Assembly (NCBI RefSeq): GCF_003173755.1 | Contig: NZ_CP029553.1 | Location: 4,768,501-4,832,500, forward strand | Origin: Methylobacterium terrae | Lineage (GTDB): Bacteria > Pseudomonadota > Alphaproteobacteria > Rhizobiales > Beijerinckiaceae | DNA length: 64,000 nucleotides | Direction of reading: 5' to 3' | Shown: one piece after another, positions 43,289 through 55,781 of the stretch | Layout of the letters: each line of letters starts with the position of its first letter | Position numbering within the stretch: position 1 is the stretch's first letter | The notes under the pieces: generated by a model | What the model saw: only the letters and a program-made list of their open reading frames with translations | Database searches by the model: none | What the model was told of the DNA's origin: nothing | Translations under genes and position numbers: made by a program

Positions 43289-43626
43289 GCCCCGAACTCG
43301 TCCGGGTCCGGCGGGCCGAGGCGGCGCCAGGCCTGGGTGATCCGCTCGGGCGGCACCTCGAGGGCGCTCGCGCAGGCGAGCAGCAGCTCCTCGTCCGCCA
43401 CCACGTGGTCGAGGAGGCCGGCGACGAGCTCCGGTCCGTTCGCCGCCTGCCGCAGCGCATCCGGCGACAGGCCGGCGCTTTCCATGAACCGCAGCAGGCG
43501 GCCCGGATCGCCGGTGACGTAGCCGAAGACGCGGGCGCCCAGGGCCTCCGCGGCGGATTCACTCAGCACTCCGCCACGGGGATCGGACCCCCTGGCAAAT
43601 CCATCGAATTTGCGTTTCATCAACAT
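43285..43626 (-). CDS. DUF3572 family protein
   Basis: A 113-residue, mostly helical, acidic protein matching DUF3572 (AAEALGARVFGYVTGDPGRLLRFME, then VVADEELLLACASAL). It is a small alphaproteobacterial family with unknown function, and its gene is often found beside dinB or divK. Start options are ATG 43626 and ATG 43620. Its stop overlaps the dinB start by four bases, so the two are translationally coupled; it is divergent from divK. Confidence 0.83.
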   Translation of the reverse strand: MLMKRKFDGFARGSDPRGGVLSESAAEALGARVFGYVTGDPGRLLRFMESAGLSPDALRQAANGPELVAGLLDHVVADEELLLACASALEVPPERITQAWRRLGPPDPDEFGA

Positions 43627-43704
43627 GTGCCGCTTAACAGTGTTGCGGTTCCGGTTGCTGCCGGGGTGTGACGCGGCCCGCTGGAGCGCCGGAGACAGTG
43701 AGCC

Positions 43705-44085
43705 ATGACGAAGACGGTGCTCATCGTCGAGGATAACGAGCTGAACATGAAGCTCTTCAACGACCTGTTGGAGGCTCACGGCTACGCGACCCTCAAGACG
43801 GCCAACGGGATCGAGGCGATCGAGCTGGCGCGCCGGCATCGGCCGGACCTGATCCTGATGGACATTCAGCTCCCCGAGGTGTCGGGCCTCGAGGTCACTA
43901 AATGGCTCAAGGAGGACGATGAGCTCAAGACCATCCCGGTGATCGCCATCACGGCCTTCGCCATGAAGGGTGACGAGGAGCGCATCCGCGAGGGGGGCTG
44001 CGAGGCCTACCTGTCGAAGCCGATCTCGGTCGCGAAGTTCCTCGCGACGGTCCGCACCTATGTCGGCGACGAGCGCCAGAGCTGA
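43705..44085 (+). CDS. divK: Single-domain response regulator DivK
   Basis: A 126-residue stand-alone receiver. The acidic pocket is Glu9-Asp10, the phosphoacceptor is Asp53 ([15 protein letters not shown]), and the conserved Thr and Lys lie in AITAFAM and LSKPIS. DivK in alphaproteobacteria controls asymmetric division through the DivJ/PleC kinases and the CckA-CtrA pathway. It is directly upstream of pleD (28-base gap), the arrangement known from Caulobacter. Confidence 0.95.
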   Translation: MTKTVLIVEDNELNMKLFNDLLEAHGYATLKTANGIEAIELARRHRPDLILMDIQLPEVSGLEVTKWLKEDDELKTIPVIAITAFAMKGDEERIREGGCEAYLSKPISVAKFLATVRTYVGDERQS

Positions 44086-44113
44086 GCCACAGCTGAGAGA
44101 GGCCTGACCTTCC

Positions 44114-45478
44114 ATGTCGGCACGCGTTCTCATCGTCGACGACCTCTTTCCGAACATCAAATTGCTCGAGACGAAATTGACCGTCGAGTATTTCGACGTC
44201 GTCTCGGCGATGAACGGGCCCGACGCCCTCGCGGTGTGCGAGAAGGGCCTGTGCGACATCGTGCTGCTCGACGTGATGATGCCGGGGATGGACGGGTTCG
44301 AGGTCTGCCGCCGGATCAAGTCGACGCCGACGACGGCGCACCTGCCGGTGGTGATGGTGACCGCCCTCGACCAGCCGAGCGACCGCCTGCGCGGGCTCGA
44401 TGCCGGCGCCGACGACTTCCTAACGAAGCCCATCGACGACACCGCCCTGATGGCCCGGGTGCGCAGCTTGGTGCGCCTGAAGGCGGTGACCGACGAATTG
44501 CGCAGCCGCGCCATGGCCTCGCGCGTCGGCGATCCCCTCGCCGCGGCCACCGCCGAGACCGGGCACAACGCCAACGTGCTCATCGTCGAGGACCGCCGCT
44601 CCTCCGCCGAGCGGCTGGCCGCGGCGCTCGGGCAGTACCACTGCGTCGAGACGGTGGCCTCGCCGCAGGAGGCGCTCGACCGGGTCAAGGCCGGCGACTA
44701 CGACGTGGTGCTGGTCAGCCTCGACCTGCAGGACCATGACGGCCTGCGCCTGTGCAGCCAGCTCCGCTCCCTCGACCGCACCCGCACCGTGCCGGTGGTG
44801 ATGCTGGCCGATCCGCACGACCGCGCCCGGATCATGCGCGGCCTCGACCTCGGCGTGCACGACTACCTGGTCCGCCCGATCGACCGCAACGAACTGGTGG
44901 CGCGGGTGCGCACCCAGGTGAAGCGCAAGCGCTTCTCGCATTCCCTGCGCGAGTCGGTGCAGGCCTCGATGGACCTCGCCGTCACCGACGGGCTCACCGG
45001 CCTGCACAACCGGCGCTACCTCGACAGCTACCTCGCGGGCCTGTTCTCCGAGCCATCCTTGCGCGATCGGCCGGTGGCGCTGCTGATCCTCGACATCGAC
45101 CGCTTCAAGACGATCAACGACCGCTTCGGGCACGATGCCGGCGACGAGGTGCTGAAGGAGTTCTCCGCCCGCATCCGGGCCCAGACCCGCGGCATCGACG
45201 TCGTCGCGCGCTTCGGCGGCGAGGAGATCGTCGTGGTGGTGCCCGATAACGGGCTCGATGCCGCCCGCCAGGTCGCCGAACGCATCCGGGAGCGGATCGA
45301 GGCGGCGGCGTTCCAGGTCCAGCGCGGCACCTGCGCCATCGACGTCACGGTCTCGATCGGCGTCGCGATCCGCCAGCCGGGGGACGACGATCCGGCCCAG
45401 ATGCTCAAGCGCGCCGACCTCGCGCTCTACCAGGCCAAGCAGGCCGGCCGGAACCGCGTGGTCGCCGCGGCGGCGTGA
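44114..45478 (+). CDS. pleD: Diguanylate cyclase response regulator PleD
   Basis: This 454-residue REC-REC-GGDEF protein makes cyclic di-GMP when phosphorylated. The first receiver has phosphoacceptor Asp53; the second (about 155-270) is a pseudo-receiver used for dimerisation. The GGDEF domain carries GGEE at 368-371 (the active variant of PleD enzymes) and the feedback-inhibition I-site RGID at 359-362, five residues upstream. It follows divK in one unit and should control the switch between motile and sessile or polar states. Confidence 0.95.
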   Translation: MSARVLIVDDLFPNIKLLETKLTVEYFDVVSAMNGPDALAVCEKGLCDIVLLDVMMPGMDGFEVCRRIKSTPTTAHLPVVMVTALDQPSDRLRGLDAGADDFLTKPIDDTALMARVRSLVRLKAVTDELRSRAMASRVGDPLAAATAETGHNANVLIVEDRRSSAERLAAALGQYHCVETVASPQEALDRVKAGDYDVVLVSLDLQDHDGLRLCSQLRSLDRTRTVPVVMLADPHDRARIMRGLDLGVHDYLVRPIDRNELVARVRTQVKRKRFSHSLRESVQASMDLAVTDGLTGLHNRRYLDSYLAGLFSEPSLRDRPVALLILDIDRFKTINDRFGHDAGDEVLKEFSARIRAQTRGIDVVARFGGEEIVVVVPDNGLDAARQVAERIRERIEAAAFQVQRGTCAIDVTVSIGVAIRQPGDDDPAQMLKRADLALYQAKQAGRNRVVAAAA

Positions 45479-45506
45479 GGGGAGGGGCGACCCCGTCCCG
45501 CCCGCC

Positions 45507-45550
45507 CGCTCCACGTCTCCGGCGCCCGCTCCACGGCTCCGGCGCCCGCT
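45507..45550. repeat. 20-bp tandem duplication after pleD
   Basis: The unit GCCCGCTCCACG(T/G)CTCCGGC occurs twice in tandem with a third partial copy, in the non-coding convergent spacer between pleD and the nnr gene. Confidence 0.7.
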
Positions 45551-45623
45551 TGGCCATCCCGGGTTCCCGGCCGCGCCGATGCCCGGGATGAGGGTGCGCG
45601 AGGGGGCGATCGGCGCGGGCCGG

Positions 45624-47126
45624 TTACACCCGCCCGAGCCCCTCCAGCAACTCCCTTAGCACCGCCGGCATCAGCTCCGGCAGGTCCTCCGAGATCAGTC
45701 CCGGCCCGTGCCGGCGGCCCGCGGCGGCGTGGAGCCAGACCGCGGCGGCGGCGGCCTCGAAGGGCTCCATGCCCTGCGCGAGCAGGCCGCCGACGAAGCC
45801 GCACAGCACGTCGCCGCTGCCGGCGGTGCCGAGCCAGGGCGTGCCGTTCGAGTTGACGGCGGCGCGGCCGTCGGGAGCGGCGATCACCGTGTCGGCGCCC
45901 TTCAGCACCACGACGGCGTCGAGGAAGGCCGCCGCGGCCCGCGCCCGGGCGAGCTTCGAACCCTCCGCCGGTACCGCGGCCACGCCCTTGAACAGCCGCG
46001 CGAACTCGCCCTCGTGCGGAGTCGCGACCGCCCGGGCCCCGCCGGCCGCGATCATCTCGACGAGTTCGTCGGCTTTCCCGGAAAAGCTCGTCAGGGCGTC
46101 GGCGTCGAGGACGAGGCCGCGCCCGGCTTCCGCGGCGACCCGCACGAGGTCGCGGGTCGGGGCGCCGGTGCCGAGGCCGGGGCCGGCGACGATCGCGTTC
46201 AGGCGCTCGTCGGTGAGCGCGTCGTCGAGGTCGTCGGCGCTGTCGCAGGGGCGCAGCATGATCGCGGTGAGCTGGGCGGCGTTCTCCGGCAGCGCCGAGA
46301 GCGGCGACAGGATCGTGACGAGGCCGGCGCCGATCCTCAACGACCCGCGGGCGGCGAGCCGCGCCGCGCCGGTGCGGTAGGCGGGGCCCGACAAAACCAC
46401 CGCGTGGCCGCGCGTGTACTTGTGGCTGTCCGGCGCGAGGTGCGGGAAGGTGCCGCCCCAGAGGTCAGGCCCGTTGACGTGGGCCCGCGCCCCGAGTCCC
46501 TCGACCACCGAATCCGGGATGCCGATCTCGGCGACCGAGACCGGCCCGCACAGGCGCCGGCCCGGCAGGAGCAGGTGGCCGACTTTCAGGCGCACGAAGG
46601 TCACGGTCTCGGTCGCCGTCACGACGGCGCCGCGCGGCGCCCCGGTATCGCCGTCGAGGCCCGAGGGCACGTCGACCGCGAGCACCGGCACGCCCGCCCC
46701 GTTGACCCGCGCGACGAGGGCGGCTGCCTCGCCCTCGATCGGGCGGGACAGGCCGGCCCCGAACAGGGCGTCGATCACCAGGGCGAAACCTCCGGGCTCG
46801 GCGCGGACGGCATCCGCCACCGGGCCGGCCCACTCGGCGGCAGCGGCCGCGGCGTCGCCCCCGAGCGCCTCGACCGATCCGAGGAGCGCGACCTCGACCG
46901 GCAGGCCGGCCTGCGCCAGGAGCCTCGCCGCGACGAACCCGTCGCCGCCGTTGTTCCCCGGCCCGCACAGGACGAGAACCGGTCCGTCGCCGGCGAGCGC
47001 CCGGGCGCGCTCCGCGACGGCACTGCCCGCCCGGTGCATCAGGGTCAGGCCGGGCGTGCCGGCACTGATCGCTGCGGCATCGGCGCGCCGCATCTCGTCG
47101 GTGGTGATGAGCTCGGTCCCGGCCAT
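45624..47126 (-). CDS. nnrD: Bifunctional NAD(P)H-hydrate epimerase / ADP-dependent NAD(P)H-hydrate dehydratase
   Basis: A 500-residue metabolite-repair enzyme that restores hydrated NAD(P)H. The N-terminal YjeF_N epimerase domain (1-210) has CGPGNNGGDGFV at about 54-65, the ASP of VIDALFGAGLSR, and DVPSGLDGDTG. The C-terminal ribokinase-like dehydratase domain (about 225-495) has GHAVVLSG, AGPGLG, VLDADALTSF, ATPHEGEFARLF, VLKGADTVI and the terminal NGTPWLGTAGSGDVL. Both domains look intact. It is divergent from glnB, a linkage common in alphaproteobacteria. Confidence 0.93.
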   Translation of the reverse strand: MAGTELITTDEMRRADAAAISAGTPGLTLMHRAGSAVAERARALAGDGPVLVLCGPGNNGGDGFVAARLLAQAGLPVEVALLGSVEALGGDAAAAAAEWAGPVADAVRAEPGGFALVIDALFGAGLSRPIEGEAAALVARVNGAGVPVLAVDVPSGLDGDTGAPRGAVVTATETVTFVRLKVGHLLLPGRRLCGPVSVAEIGIPDSVVEGLGARAHVNGPDLWGGTFPHLAPDSHKYTRGHAVVLSGPAYRTGAARLAARGSLRIGAGLVTILSPLSALPENAAQLTAIMLRPCDSADDLDDALTDERLNAIVAGPGLGTGAPTRDLVRVAAEAGRGLVLDADALTSFSGKADELVEMIAAGGARAVATPHEGEFARLFKGVAAVPAEGSKLARARAAAAFLDAVVVLKGADTVIAAPDGRAAVNSNGTPWLGTAGSGDVLCGFVGGLLAQGMEPFEAAAAAVWLHAAAGRRHGPGLISEDLPELMPAVLRELLEGLGRV

Positions 47127-47195
47127 CGCATCCTACTCCGAGAAGCGCCCGGACGCGGCGGCGTCGCCGCGGCGCCGGGCTTGAGAACGGCGAGT

Positions 47196-47212
47196 TGCGC
47201 AACAAACGCGCA
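47196..47212. promoter_or_regulatory. Dyad TGCGC-N7-GCGCA upstream of glnB
   Basis: An inverted repeat TGCGC...GCGCA with a 7-base spacer lies 117 bases upstream of glnB. It loosely resembles NtrC-type half-sites. No convincing sigma-54 promoter was found downstream, so assignment is weak. Confidence 0.25.
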
Positions 47213-47289
47213 GAAATTGCTTACCGATTGGGCATTCTCGGTCCGGTCACGGGAAATCCCCCGTGGCGGTCGGCGCGGCGCGATGCTAG

Positions 47290-47667
<378 letters not shown>

Positions 47668-47767
47668 CGGCTTCGCCTTCTCTGCAGCGACGAATACCGC
47701 GGCCTGACACCCAGGACCGCGGCTTCATGGCGGCCAAAACGCCGTTCTAGGAAGGGATCAGACGAGA

Positions 47768-49180
47768 ATGTCTAAGACCGCGACGGACGTCCTCAAGGAA
47801 ATCAAGGAAAACGACGTCAAGTACGTCGACTTCCGCTTCACCGATCCGCGGGGCAAGTGGCAGCACGTCACGTTCGACGTGTCGCTGGTCGACGAGGACA
47901 TCTTCGCCGAGGGCACGATGTTCGACGGCTCGTCGATCGCCGGCTGGAAGGCGATCAACGAGTCCGACATGCTGCTGATGCCGGATCCGGCGACGGCCTG
48001 CATGGATCCGTTCTTCTCGGCCTCGACCATGTCGATCGTCTGCGACGTGCTCGAGCCGGTCACCGGCGAGCCCTACGGCCGCGACCCGCGCGGCATCGCC
48101 AAGAAGGCCGAGGCCTTCGTCAAGGCCAGCGGCATCGGCGACACCATCTTCGTCGGCCCCGAGGCCGAGTTCTTCGTCTTCGACGACGTGCGGTTCTCCG
48201 CCGACCCGTACCATACCGGCTTCAAGCTGGATTCGGTCGAGCTGCCGATCAACGGCCAGACCGAGTACGAGGGCGGCAACCTCGGCCACCGCGTCCAGAT
48301 CAAGGGCGGCTACTTCCCGGTCCCGCCGCAGGATTCGGCCCAGGACATGCGCGGCGAGATGCTCGCGGCGATGCAGTCGATGGGCGTCAAGGTCGAGAAG
48401 CACCACCACGAGGTCGCCTCGGCCCAGCACGAGCTGGGCATGAAGTTCGATACGCTCACGCTGATGGGCGATCAGATGCAGATCTACAAGTACTGCATCC
48501 ACAACGTCGCCCAGAGCTACGGCAAGACCGCGACCTTCATGCCGAAGCCGGTCTACGGCGACAACGGCTCGGGCATGCACGTCCACCAGTCGATCTGGAA
48601 GGACGGCAAGCCGGTCTTCGCCGGCAACAAGTACGCCGACCTGTCCCAGGAGTGCCTGTGGTACATCGGCGGCATCATCAAGCACGCCAAGGCGCTCAAC
48701 GCCTTCACCAACCCGTCGACCAACTCCTACAAGCGGCTGGTCCCGGGCTACGAGGCGCCGGTGCTGCTGGCCTACTCGGCCCGCAACCGCTCGGCCTCCT
48801 GCCGCATTCCGTGGACGACCTCGCCGAAGGCCAAGCGCGTCGAGGTCCGCTTCCCCGACCCGATGGCCAATCCGTATCTCGCGTTCGCCGCGATGCTGAT
48901 GGCCGGCGTCGACGGCATCGTGAACAAGATCGATCCGGGTCCGGCCATGGACAAGGACCTCTACGACCTGCCCCCGGCGGAGCTCAAGGAGATCCCGACC
49001 GTGTGCGGCTCGCTCCGCGAGGCGCTCAACAGCCTCGACGCCGACCGTGAGTTCCTCAAGGCCGGCGGCGTGTTCAACGACGACTTCATCGACTCGTTCA
49101 TCGAGCTGAAGATGACCGAGGTGATGCGGTACGAGATGACCCCGCACCCGATCGAGTTCGTGAACTACTACTCGCTCTGA
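47768..49180 (+). CDS. glnA: Type I glutamine synthetase
   Basis: A 470-residue GSI subunit (dodecamer) that ligates ammonia to glutamate. It has the beta-grasp domain with FDGSSI near residues 53-58, catalytic signatures VGPEAEFF, the ATP-binding [16 protein letters not shown] near 257-272, and [10 protein letters not shown]. The adenylylation tyrosine is about Tyr399 in KDLYDLPP, so the enzyme should be regulated by GlnE. AAGGGA precedes the ATG, and a strong terminator follows. It is cotranscribed with or downstream of glnB. Confidence 0.97.
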   Translation: MSKTATDVLKEIKENDVKYVDFRFTDPRGKWQHVTFDVSLVDEDIFAEGTMFDGSSIAGWKAINESDMLLMPDPATACMDPFFSASTMSIVCDVLEPVTGEPYGRDPRGIAKKAEAFVKASGIGDTIFVGPEAEFFVFDDVRFSADPYHTGFKLDSVELPINGQTEYEGGNLGHRVQIKGGYFPVPPQDSAQDMRGEMLAAMQSMGVKVEKHHHEVASAQHELGMKFDTLTLMGDQMQIYKYCIHNVAQSYGKTATFMPKPVYGDNGSGMHVHQSIWKDGKPVFAGNKYADLSQECLWYIGGIIKHAKALNAFTNPSTNSYKRLVPGYEAPVLLAYSARNRSASCRIPWTTSPKAKRVEVRFPDPMANPYLAFAAMLMAGVDGIVNKIDPGPAMDKDLYDLPPAELKEIPTVCGSLREALNSLDADREFLKAGGVFNDDFIDSFIELKMTEVMRYEMTPHPIEFVNYYSL

Positions 49181-49206
49181 TCCGGCATCGGTTCAAGCAG
49201 GATGCG

Positions 49207-49240
49207 GAGGGGGCCGGAGCGATCCGGCCCCCTCTCTTTT
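49207..49240 (+). terminator. Rho-independent terminator of glnA
   Basis: Perfect 12-bp arms GAGGGGGCCGGA/TCCGGCCCCCTC with GCGA loop, followed by TCTTTT, begin 27 bases after the glnA stop. Confidence 0.87.
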
Positions 49241-49324
49241 GGCGCCGGGCCCGCCTCTCGGCACCGAGCCCGTTTCTTGGCACCGGGCTTGCCGTGCTCC
49301 AGGGCGACGATCCCCGGAGGCCCG

Positions 49325-49666
49325 ATGACCGACCCGACCTCTCCCGCCGCGACCCTGCGCGCCCTTCTCGCCACCCTCGTCAAGTCTGCGCTCGTCGCCG
49401 ACGAGGCCCGCATCGCCGCCTGGCGCCGGGAGGCGGCGGAGCTGCACGAGCGCCTGGCCGGACAGGACCTCTCGGCCCTCAAGCTCGACGGCCTCTGGGC
49501 CCTCGCGGTGCGCGAGGCCGAGGCGCCGGATCTGCGCCCCGACGAGACGCGGGTCTCGCTGACGCTGCCGCAGGCCTGCCCGCTGGCGCTCGCGGACCTC
49601 GCCGGGCCGGGCTTCGACGTCGAGGCCGCCGCGGACCGGGTCCGCCAATCGGCCGCCACCGGCTGA
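49325..49666 (+). CDS. Hypothetical helical protein
   Basis: This 113-residue protein starts at ATG 49325 (GGAGG nearby). It is predicted largely alpha-helical, with an N-terminal region ATLRALLATLVKSALVADEARIAAWRREAAELHERLAGQ (given here in overview only: helix about 10-48) and a second part about 65-105. There are no cysteines apart from one and no membrane segment. No family is recognised; it sits between glnA and rnr. Confidence 0.6.
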   Translation: MTDPTSPAATLRALLATLVKSALVADEARIAAWRREAAELHERLAGQDLSALKLDGLWALAVREAEAPDLRPDETRVSLTLPQACPLALADLAGPGFDVEAAADRVRQSAATG

Positions 49667-49786
49667 GGCAGGCCGTCGCTTCCGCCCGCCACGTTGCCCC
49701 GCGGCCGCACTCGTCCCATATTTCAGCCTTGCGGCTGCGGCTTGCCCGCCGGGGAGCCGTCGCGTCCCGCCGCCTGGATCGACCTG

Positions 49787-52125
<2,339 letters not shown>

Positions 52126-52129
<4 letters not shown>

Positions 52130-52692
52130 TCGAGATCCACGCCGGACCGGCCGAGACTTCGGCCAAGATTCCGGCCAAGATGCCGGCCGGGACGCCGGCC
52201 GAGCGGACCGGCGCCGGTCCGCACTGGATGCTGGCGATGGGGCGCGGCTTTCGCAACCGCTGCCCGCATTGCGGCGAGGGCCGGCTGTTCGATCGCTTCC
52301 TCAAGGTGCGGCCGGCTTGCGAGGTCTGCGGGCTGGAGCTGCACCACCACCGCGCCGACGACCTGCCGCCCTACCTCGTCATCTTCGTCGTCGGCCACCT
52401 CGTGGGCTTGGGCGTCCTCGAGACCGAGATGCGGCTCGACGTGCCGTTCTGGTTCCAGATGACGTTCTGGCCCGCGCTCGCCCTCGTCGCCTCGCTGCTG
52501 CTGCTCCAGCCGACCAAGGGGGCGGTGGTCGGGCTGCAATACGCGCTTGGCATGCACGGCTTTTCCGCGATACGCCGCGCCGGGGCCGAGGCCGCGGATG
52601 GCAGGGGCCAGACCGACTTTGGCCGGCACGAGACGGAGACGCGGGATGGCGGCGGGACCGATGGACGGACGATCGGCTCCGGCCGCTCCTGA
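52126..52692 (+). CDS. DUF983 family membrane protein
   Basis: A 188-residue protein. After a repeat-rich leader (12-bp DNA repeats at about 52160-52195 giving Ala-Lys-Ile/Met-Pro units), the DUF983 core has two zinc-ribbon-like Cys pairs (RCPHCGEGRLF near 46-56 and ACEVCGLELHHH near 64-75). Two transmembrane helices follow (about 84-103 and 110-127). The function of DUF983 is unknown; it often neighbours rnr. The start overlaps rnr (ATGA) and the end overlaps the NUDIX gene by 47 bases. Confidence 0.86.
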
Positions 52693-53386
52693 GCGGAAGG
52701 CGCGGCCGCTGCGGATCCGCAACGCCGCGACGCTGATCATCCTCGACCGCTCGGGCGACGAGCCGAAGGTCCTGATGGGGCGGCGCCACGCCGGCCACAA
52801 GTTCATGCCCGGCCTGTTCGTCTTCCCCGGCGGGCGGATCGAGCTCGGCGACCGCAGCATGCCGGTGGCCGGCACCCTCAACGACCGGGCGGAAGCGGCC
52901 TTGGCCGAGCGGGTCCACCCGCCCCTGTTCCATCTCGGCCGGGTGCTGGCGCTCGCGGCGATCCGCGAGACCTACGAGGAGACCGGCCTGATGATCGGGA
53001 CGACCGATTACGGCCCGCCCGAGACGGCGCCGCCCGGCCCCTGGTCGGCCTTCCGCGAGGCCGGGGTGATGCCGGACCTCGAACTCCTGCAATTCGTCGC
53101 CCGGGCGATCACCCCGCCCTCGCGCCCGAAGCGCTTCGACACCCGCTTCTTCGCGGTCGACCGCGAGGCGGTGGTGGCCGAGACCCCGGGCATCGTCGGC
53201 CCCGATTCCGAGCTGACCGAGCTCGCCTGGGTCGATCTCGCGCAGGCCCGCAAGCTCGAACTGCCGCGCATCACCGCCATCGTGCTCGACGAGCTGGAAG
53301 CCCGGCTCGCCGCCGGGTTCGGCCCGATGCTGCCGGTGCCGTTCTTCCGGGATGTGGACGGCGAGCACACCCGGGAAGAGCTGTAG
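52646..53386 (+). CDS. NUDIX hydrolase
   Basis: A 246-residue NUDIX-domain protein. The Nudix box is split-looking: GRIELGDRSM near residues 52-61, then the helix REXXEE element AIRETYEETGLMIG near 95-108, separated by an insertion as in the NUDT19/RNUDIX-type acyl-CoA hydrolases. It would cleave an X-linked nucleoside diphosphate such as a CoA derivative. It begins inside the DUF983 gene (ATG 52646 behind GGAGA; 52661 is an alternative), so rnr, DUF983 and nudix form one translationally coupled unit. Confidence 0.87.
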   Translation: MAAGPMDGRSAPAAPERKARPLRIRNAATLIILDRSGDEPKVLMGRRHAGHKFMPGLFVFPGGRIELGDRSMPVAGTLNDRAEAALAERVHPPLFHLGRVLALAAIRETYEETGLMIGTTDYGPPETAPPGPWSAFREAGVMPDLELLQFVARAITPPSRPKRFDTRFFAVDREAVVAETPGIVGPDSELTELAWVDLAQARKLELPRITAIVLDELEARLAAGFGPMLPVPFFRDVDGEHTREEL

Positions 53387-53491
53387 GGGGCCGTCTCCGG
53401 CGGGTCCTGGCCGGTCGCCCGACGGGCGTCGGGGTGGCCTTCGCCGGACACCTGGCCCATATGAGCCGGCCCTGACGGCCAGCCCCCCAGC

Positions 53492-54661
53492 ATGACCACT
53501 TCCACCACCGAGTCCGAGTTCGGCCCCGCGCGCCTCGCCGCCATCGCCGCCGCCATCGCCTGCGTCGCCGTGGTCGGCATCGGGTTGAGCCTGTCGATCC
53601 CGCTCCTCTCCCTCGAGATGGAGCGGATGGGCCTGTCCAACACCTGGATCGGGGTCAACACGGCGATCGCCGGGGTGGCGAGCATCGTCGTCCTGCCCTT
53701 CGTGCCGCGGGTGGCTTCGCGCCTCGGGGTGATGCCGCTGCTCCTCGGCGCCATCGCGGTCGGGGCGCTGGCGCTCCTCGGCTTCCGGGCCGTGTACGAC
53801 TTCGCCTGGTGGTTCCCGCTGCGCTTCGTGTTCTCGGCCGCCCTCGGGGTGCTGTTCGTCCTCTCCGAGTTCTGGATCAACCAGGCGGCGCCGCCGGCCC
53901 GGCGCGGGCTGGTGATGGGGGTCTACGCCACGGTGCTGGCGCTCGGCTTCGCCATCGGCCCGGGGCTCCTGCGGATCCTCGGCACCACCGGCTGGGCGCC
54001 CTACCTCGCGGGCGCGGCCCTGTTCTGCGCAGGCGCGCTGCCCCTCGTCATGGCCCGCGGGCTGTCGCCGGAGATCCCGCACAAGGGCGGGCGCGGCTTC
54101 CTCGGCTACCTGAGGGTCGCGCCCTCGGCGACGCTGGCGGCGCTCGTCTACGGCGCGGTCGAGACCGGGGGGTTCGCCATCCTGCCGATCTACGGACTGC
54201 GCCTCGGCCTCACGGCCGAGCAGGCGGCGGGCCTCGTCAGCGTCGCGGCGCTCGGCAACGTGCTGTTCCAGATCCCGGTCGGGCTCCTCGCCGACCGGGT
54301 CGACAAGCGCCGGGTGCTGCTCGCCGCCGCTCTCCTCGGCGCGGTCGGCGCCGCGGCCCTTCCGCTCGGCGCGGAGGATGCGCGGCTGCTGGCCCTCATC
54401 CTGTTCCTGTGGGGCGGCATCGCCGGCACGCTCTACACGGTGGGCCTCGCCCATCTCGGCGCCCGCTTCGACGGCGCGGCGCTCGCCGGCGCCAACGCGG
54501 CGTTCCTGGTGCTCTACAACATCGGCCTGGTGCTGGGACCGCCGCTGGTCGGCGGCGGCATGGACCTCGCCTCGCCGCACGGCTTCGCCTGGTCGCTGGC
54601 GCTGCTGTTCGTCGCCTACCTGGCGGTGGTGGGCGGGCGGATGATCCGGGCCGCGCCCTGA
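53492..54661 (+). CDS. MFS transporter (YcaD-like)
   Basis: This 389-residue major facilitator has twelve predicted transmembrane helices and a central cytoplasmic loop near residues 190-205. The motif-A-like loop LLADRVDKRRVLL near 264-276 and the family-specific SEFWINQAAPPARRGLVMGVYA near 125-146 place it with YcaD/YfkF-type permeases of unknown substrate. It stands alone between the NUDIX gene and rpmG. Confidence 0.88.
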   Translation: MTTSTTESEFGPARLAAIAAAIACVAVVGIGLSLSIPLLSLEMERMGLSNTWIGVNTAIAGVASIVVLPFVPRVASRLGVMPLLLGAIAVGALALLGFRAVYDFAWWFPLRFVFSAALGVLFVLSEFWINQAAPPARRGLVMGVYATVLALGFAIGPGLLRILGTTGWAPYLAGAALFCAGALPLVMARGLSPEIPHKGGRGFLGYLRVAPSATLAALVYGAVETGGFAILPIYGLRLGLTAEQAAGLVSVAALGNVLFQIPVGLLADRVDKRRVLLAAALLGAVGAAALPLGAEDARLLALILFLWGGIAGTLYTVGLAHLGARFDGAALAGANAAFLVLYNIGLVLGPPLVGGGMDLASPHGFAWSLALLFVAYLAVVGGRMIRAAP

Positions 54662-54806
54662 GGCCCGCGGCGCGGCCGTCGGTCGCCCGGACTTGACGCC
54701 CGGAGGGTGATGGGGCAGGAAGGCGCCGCGTTCTGGCCGGGCCTGCCCGGCCGTTTGCGTTTCGGTCCTCCGGGCGCAACACCCATCAGCAACAAGAGGT
54801 CGCGCC

Positions 54807-54974
54807 ATGGCCAAGGCCGTCACCATCAAGATCAAGCTGCTTTCGACCGCCGATACCGGCTATTTCTACGTCACCAAGAAGAACTCCCGTACCAAGACCG
54901 ACAAGCTGTCGTTCAAGAAGTACGACCCGATCGCGCGCAAGCACGTCGAGTTCAAGGAGACCAAGATCAAGTAA
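54807..54974 (+). CDS. rpmG: 50S ribosomal protein L33
   Basis: A 55-residue basic ribosomal protein ([18 protein letters not shown] start, ending ETKIK). It is the cysteine-free form of L33, without the CxxC zinc pairs, as in most alphaproteobacteria. It is preceded by AAGAGG and followed by a strong terminator, and is monocistronic. Confidence 0.96.
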   Translation: MAKAVTIKIKLLSTADTGYFYVTKKNSRTKTDKLSFKKYDPIARKHVEFKETKIK

Positions 54975-55012
54975 GACTTGATCTTGCGAGTCTGGCCGCA
55001 TCGAGCGGCATG

Positions 55013-55042
55013 AAAAAGGCCGCCCGCGAGGGCGGCCTTTTT
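55013..55042 (+). terminator. Rho-independent terminator of rpmG
   Basis: AAAAA, then an 8-bp stem GGCCGCCC/GGGCGGCC with GCGA loop, then TTTTT. The flanking A and T runs make it effective in both directions, serving the convergent hypothetical gene too. Confidence 0.92.
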
Positions 55043-55074
55043 CCGTTGGGAGCGGCGAGCCGCCCGACGCACCG

Positions 55075-55539
55075 TCAGCCGAACAGGTACATCGCTCCCG
55101 GCAGGGCGACGAAGCCGGCGGCGCAGCCATAGGCGAGCCACAGGCCCGGCCGGCGGGTGGCGAGGCGGCGCAGGCGCTTGGCGGTCGGTCCGGCCTTGAC
55201 GGTGCGCCCGTTCACGCACGAGCACAAGAGGTGGTGGGCCTCGCCGGTGCTCAGCTCGAAGAAGCGCCGGGCCTCCCCGAACGTGTCGTTGCCGAGCCCG
55301 CTCGCCCGCAGCACGGGATCGGCGTAGGCGAAGGTCAGCGGCGAGTTGTCGGCCCTGATGCCGCCCCGCATCCTGCGGGGCACGAACTCGATCTCCTCCA
55401 GGGTCGTGAAGCTGCGGCCGGGATCGCGCTCGAGGATCTCGGCGAGGCGCTCGAGCCGGGCCCGGCGGCCCTCCAGGAGCGGTGGGACCGTCTCGACGTC
55501 GGCAATGTCACGGATGTGGCGAAGCGGCTGATGTTCCAT
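55075..55539 (-). CDS. Hypothetical protein with C-terminal hydrophobic segment
   Basis: A 154-residue protein. The start at ATG 55539 has AAGGA at good spacing. The middle (ADPVLRASGLGNDTFGEARRFFELS, about 70-95, then AHHLLCSCVNG near 101-111) looks conserved and folded. The last 25 residues form a hydrophobic helix (LWLAYGCAAGFVALPGAMYL). No named family is recognised. It is convergent with rpmG. Confidence 0.72.
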   Translation of the reverse strand: MEHQPLRHIRDIADVETVPPLLEGRRARLERLAEILERDPGRSFTTLEEIEFVPRRMRGGIRADNSPLTFAYADPVLRASGLGNDTFGEARRFFELSTGEAHHLLCSCVNGRTVKAGPTAKRLRRLATRRPGLWLAYGCAAGFVALPGAMYLFG

Positions 55540-55781
55540 GCTGGGCATCCTTGTCGATGCGCTGCAGACCGTTGCGCGCTGCTGCTGCGCCAGCATGCGA
55601 CAAGCATCCCGCCGATGCATTCGCCCACGTTAACACGTTTTCTTGAGCGTAAGATCGTCACCCTTGAAGCATCGATCGGTAAAACCGTCGCCATCAAGGG
55701 CTTAATGCTTTGTACCTGAGCTTGGCCGATCATCATCCGGCGGTCGGGATGCGACCGCCGGACGCATGGGGACGGCTCCGC

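Noticed and set aside
44236..45249. Alternative-frame open frames inside pleD
   Set aside because: They are Arg/Gly/Pro-rich frame shadows; the REC-REC-GGDEF frame has all catalytic motifs.
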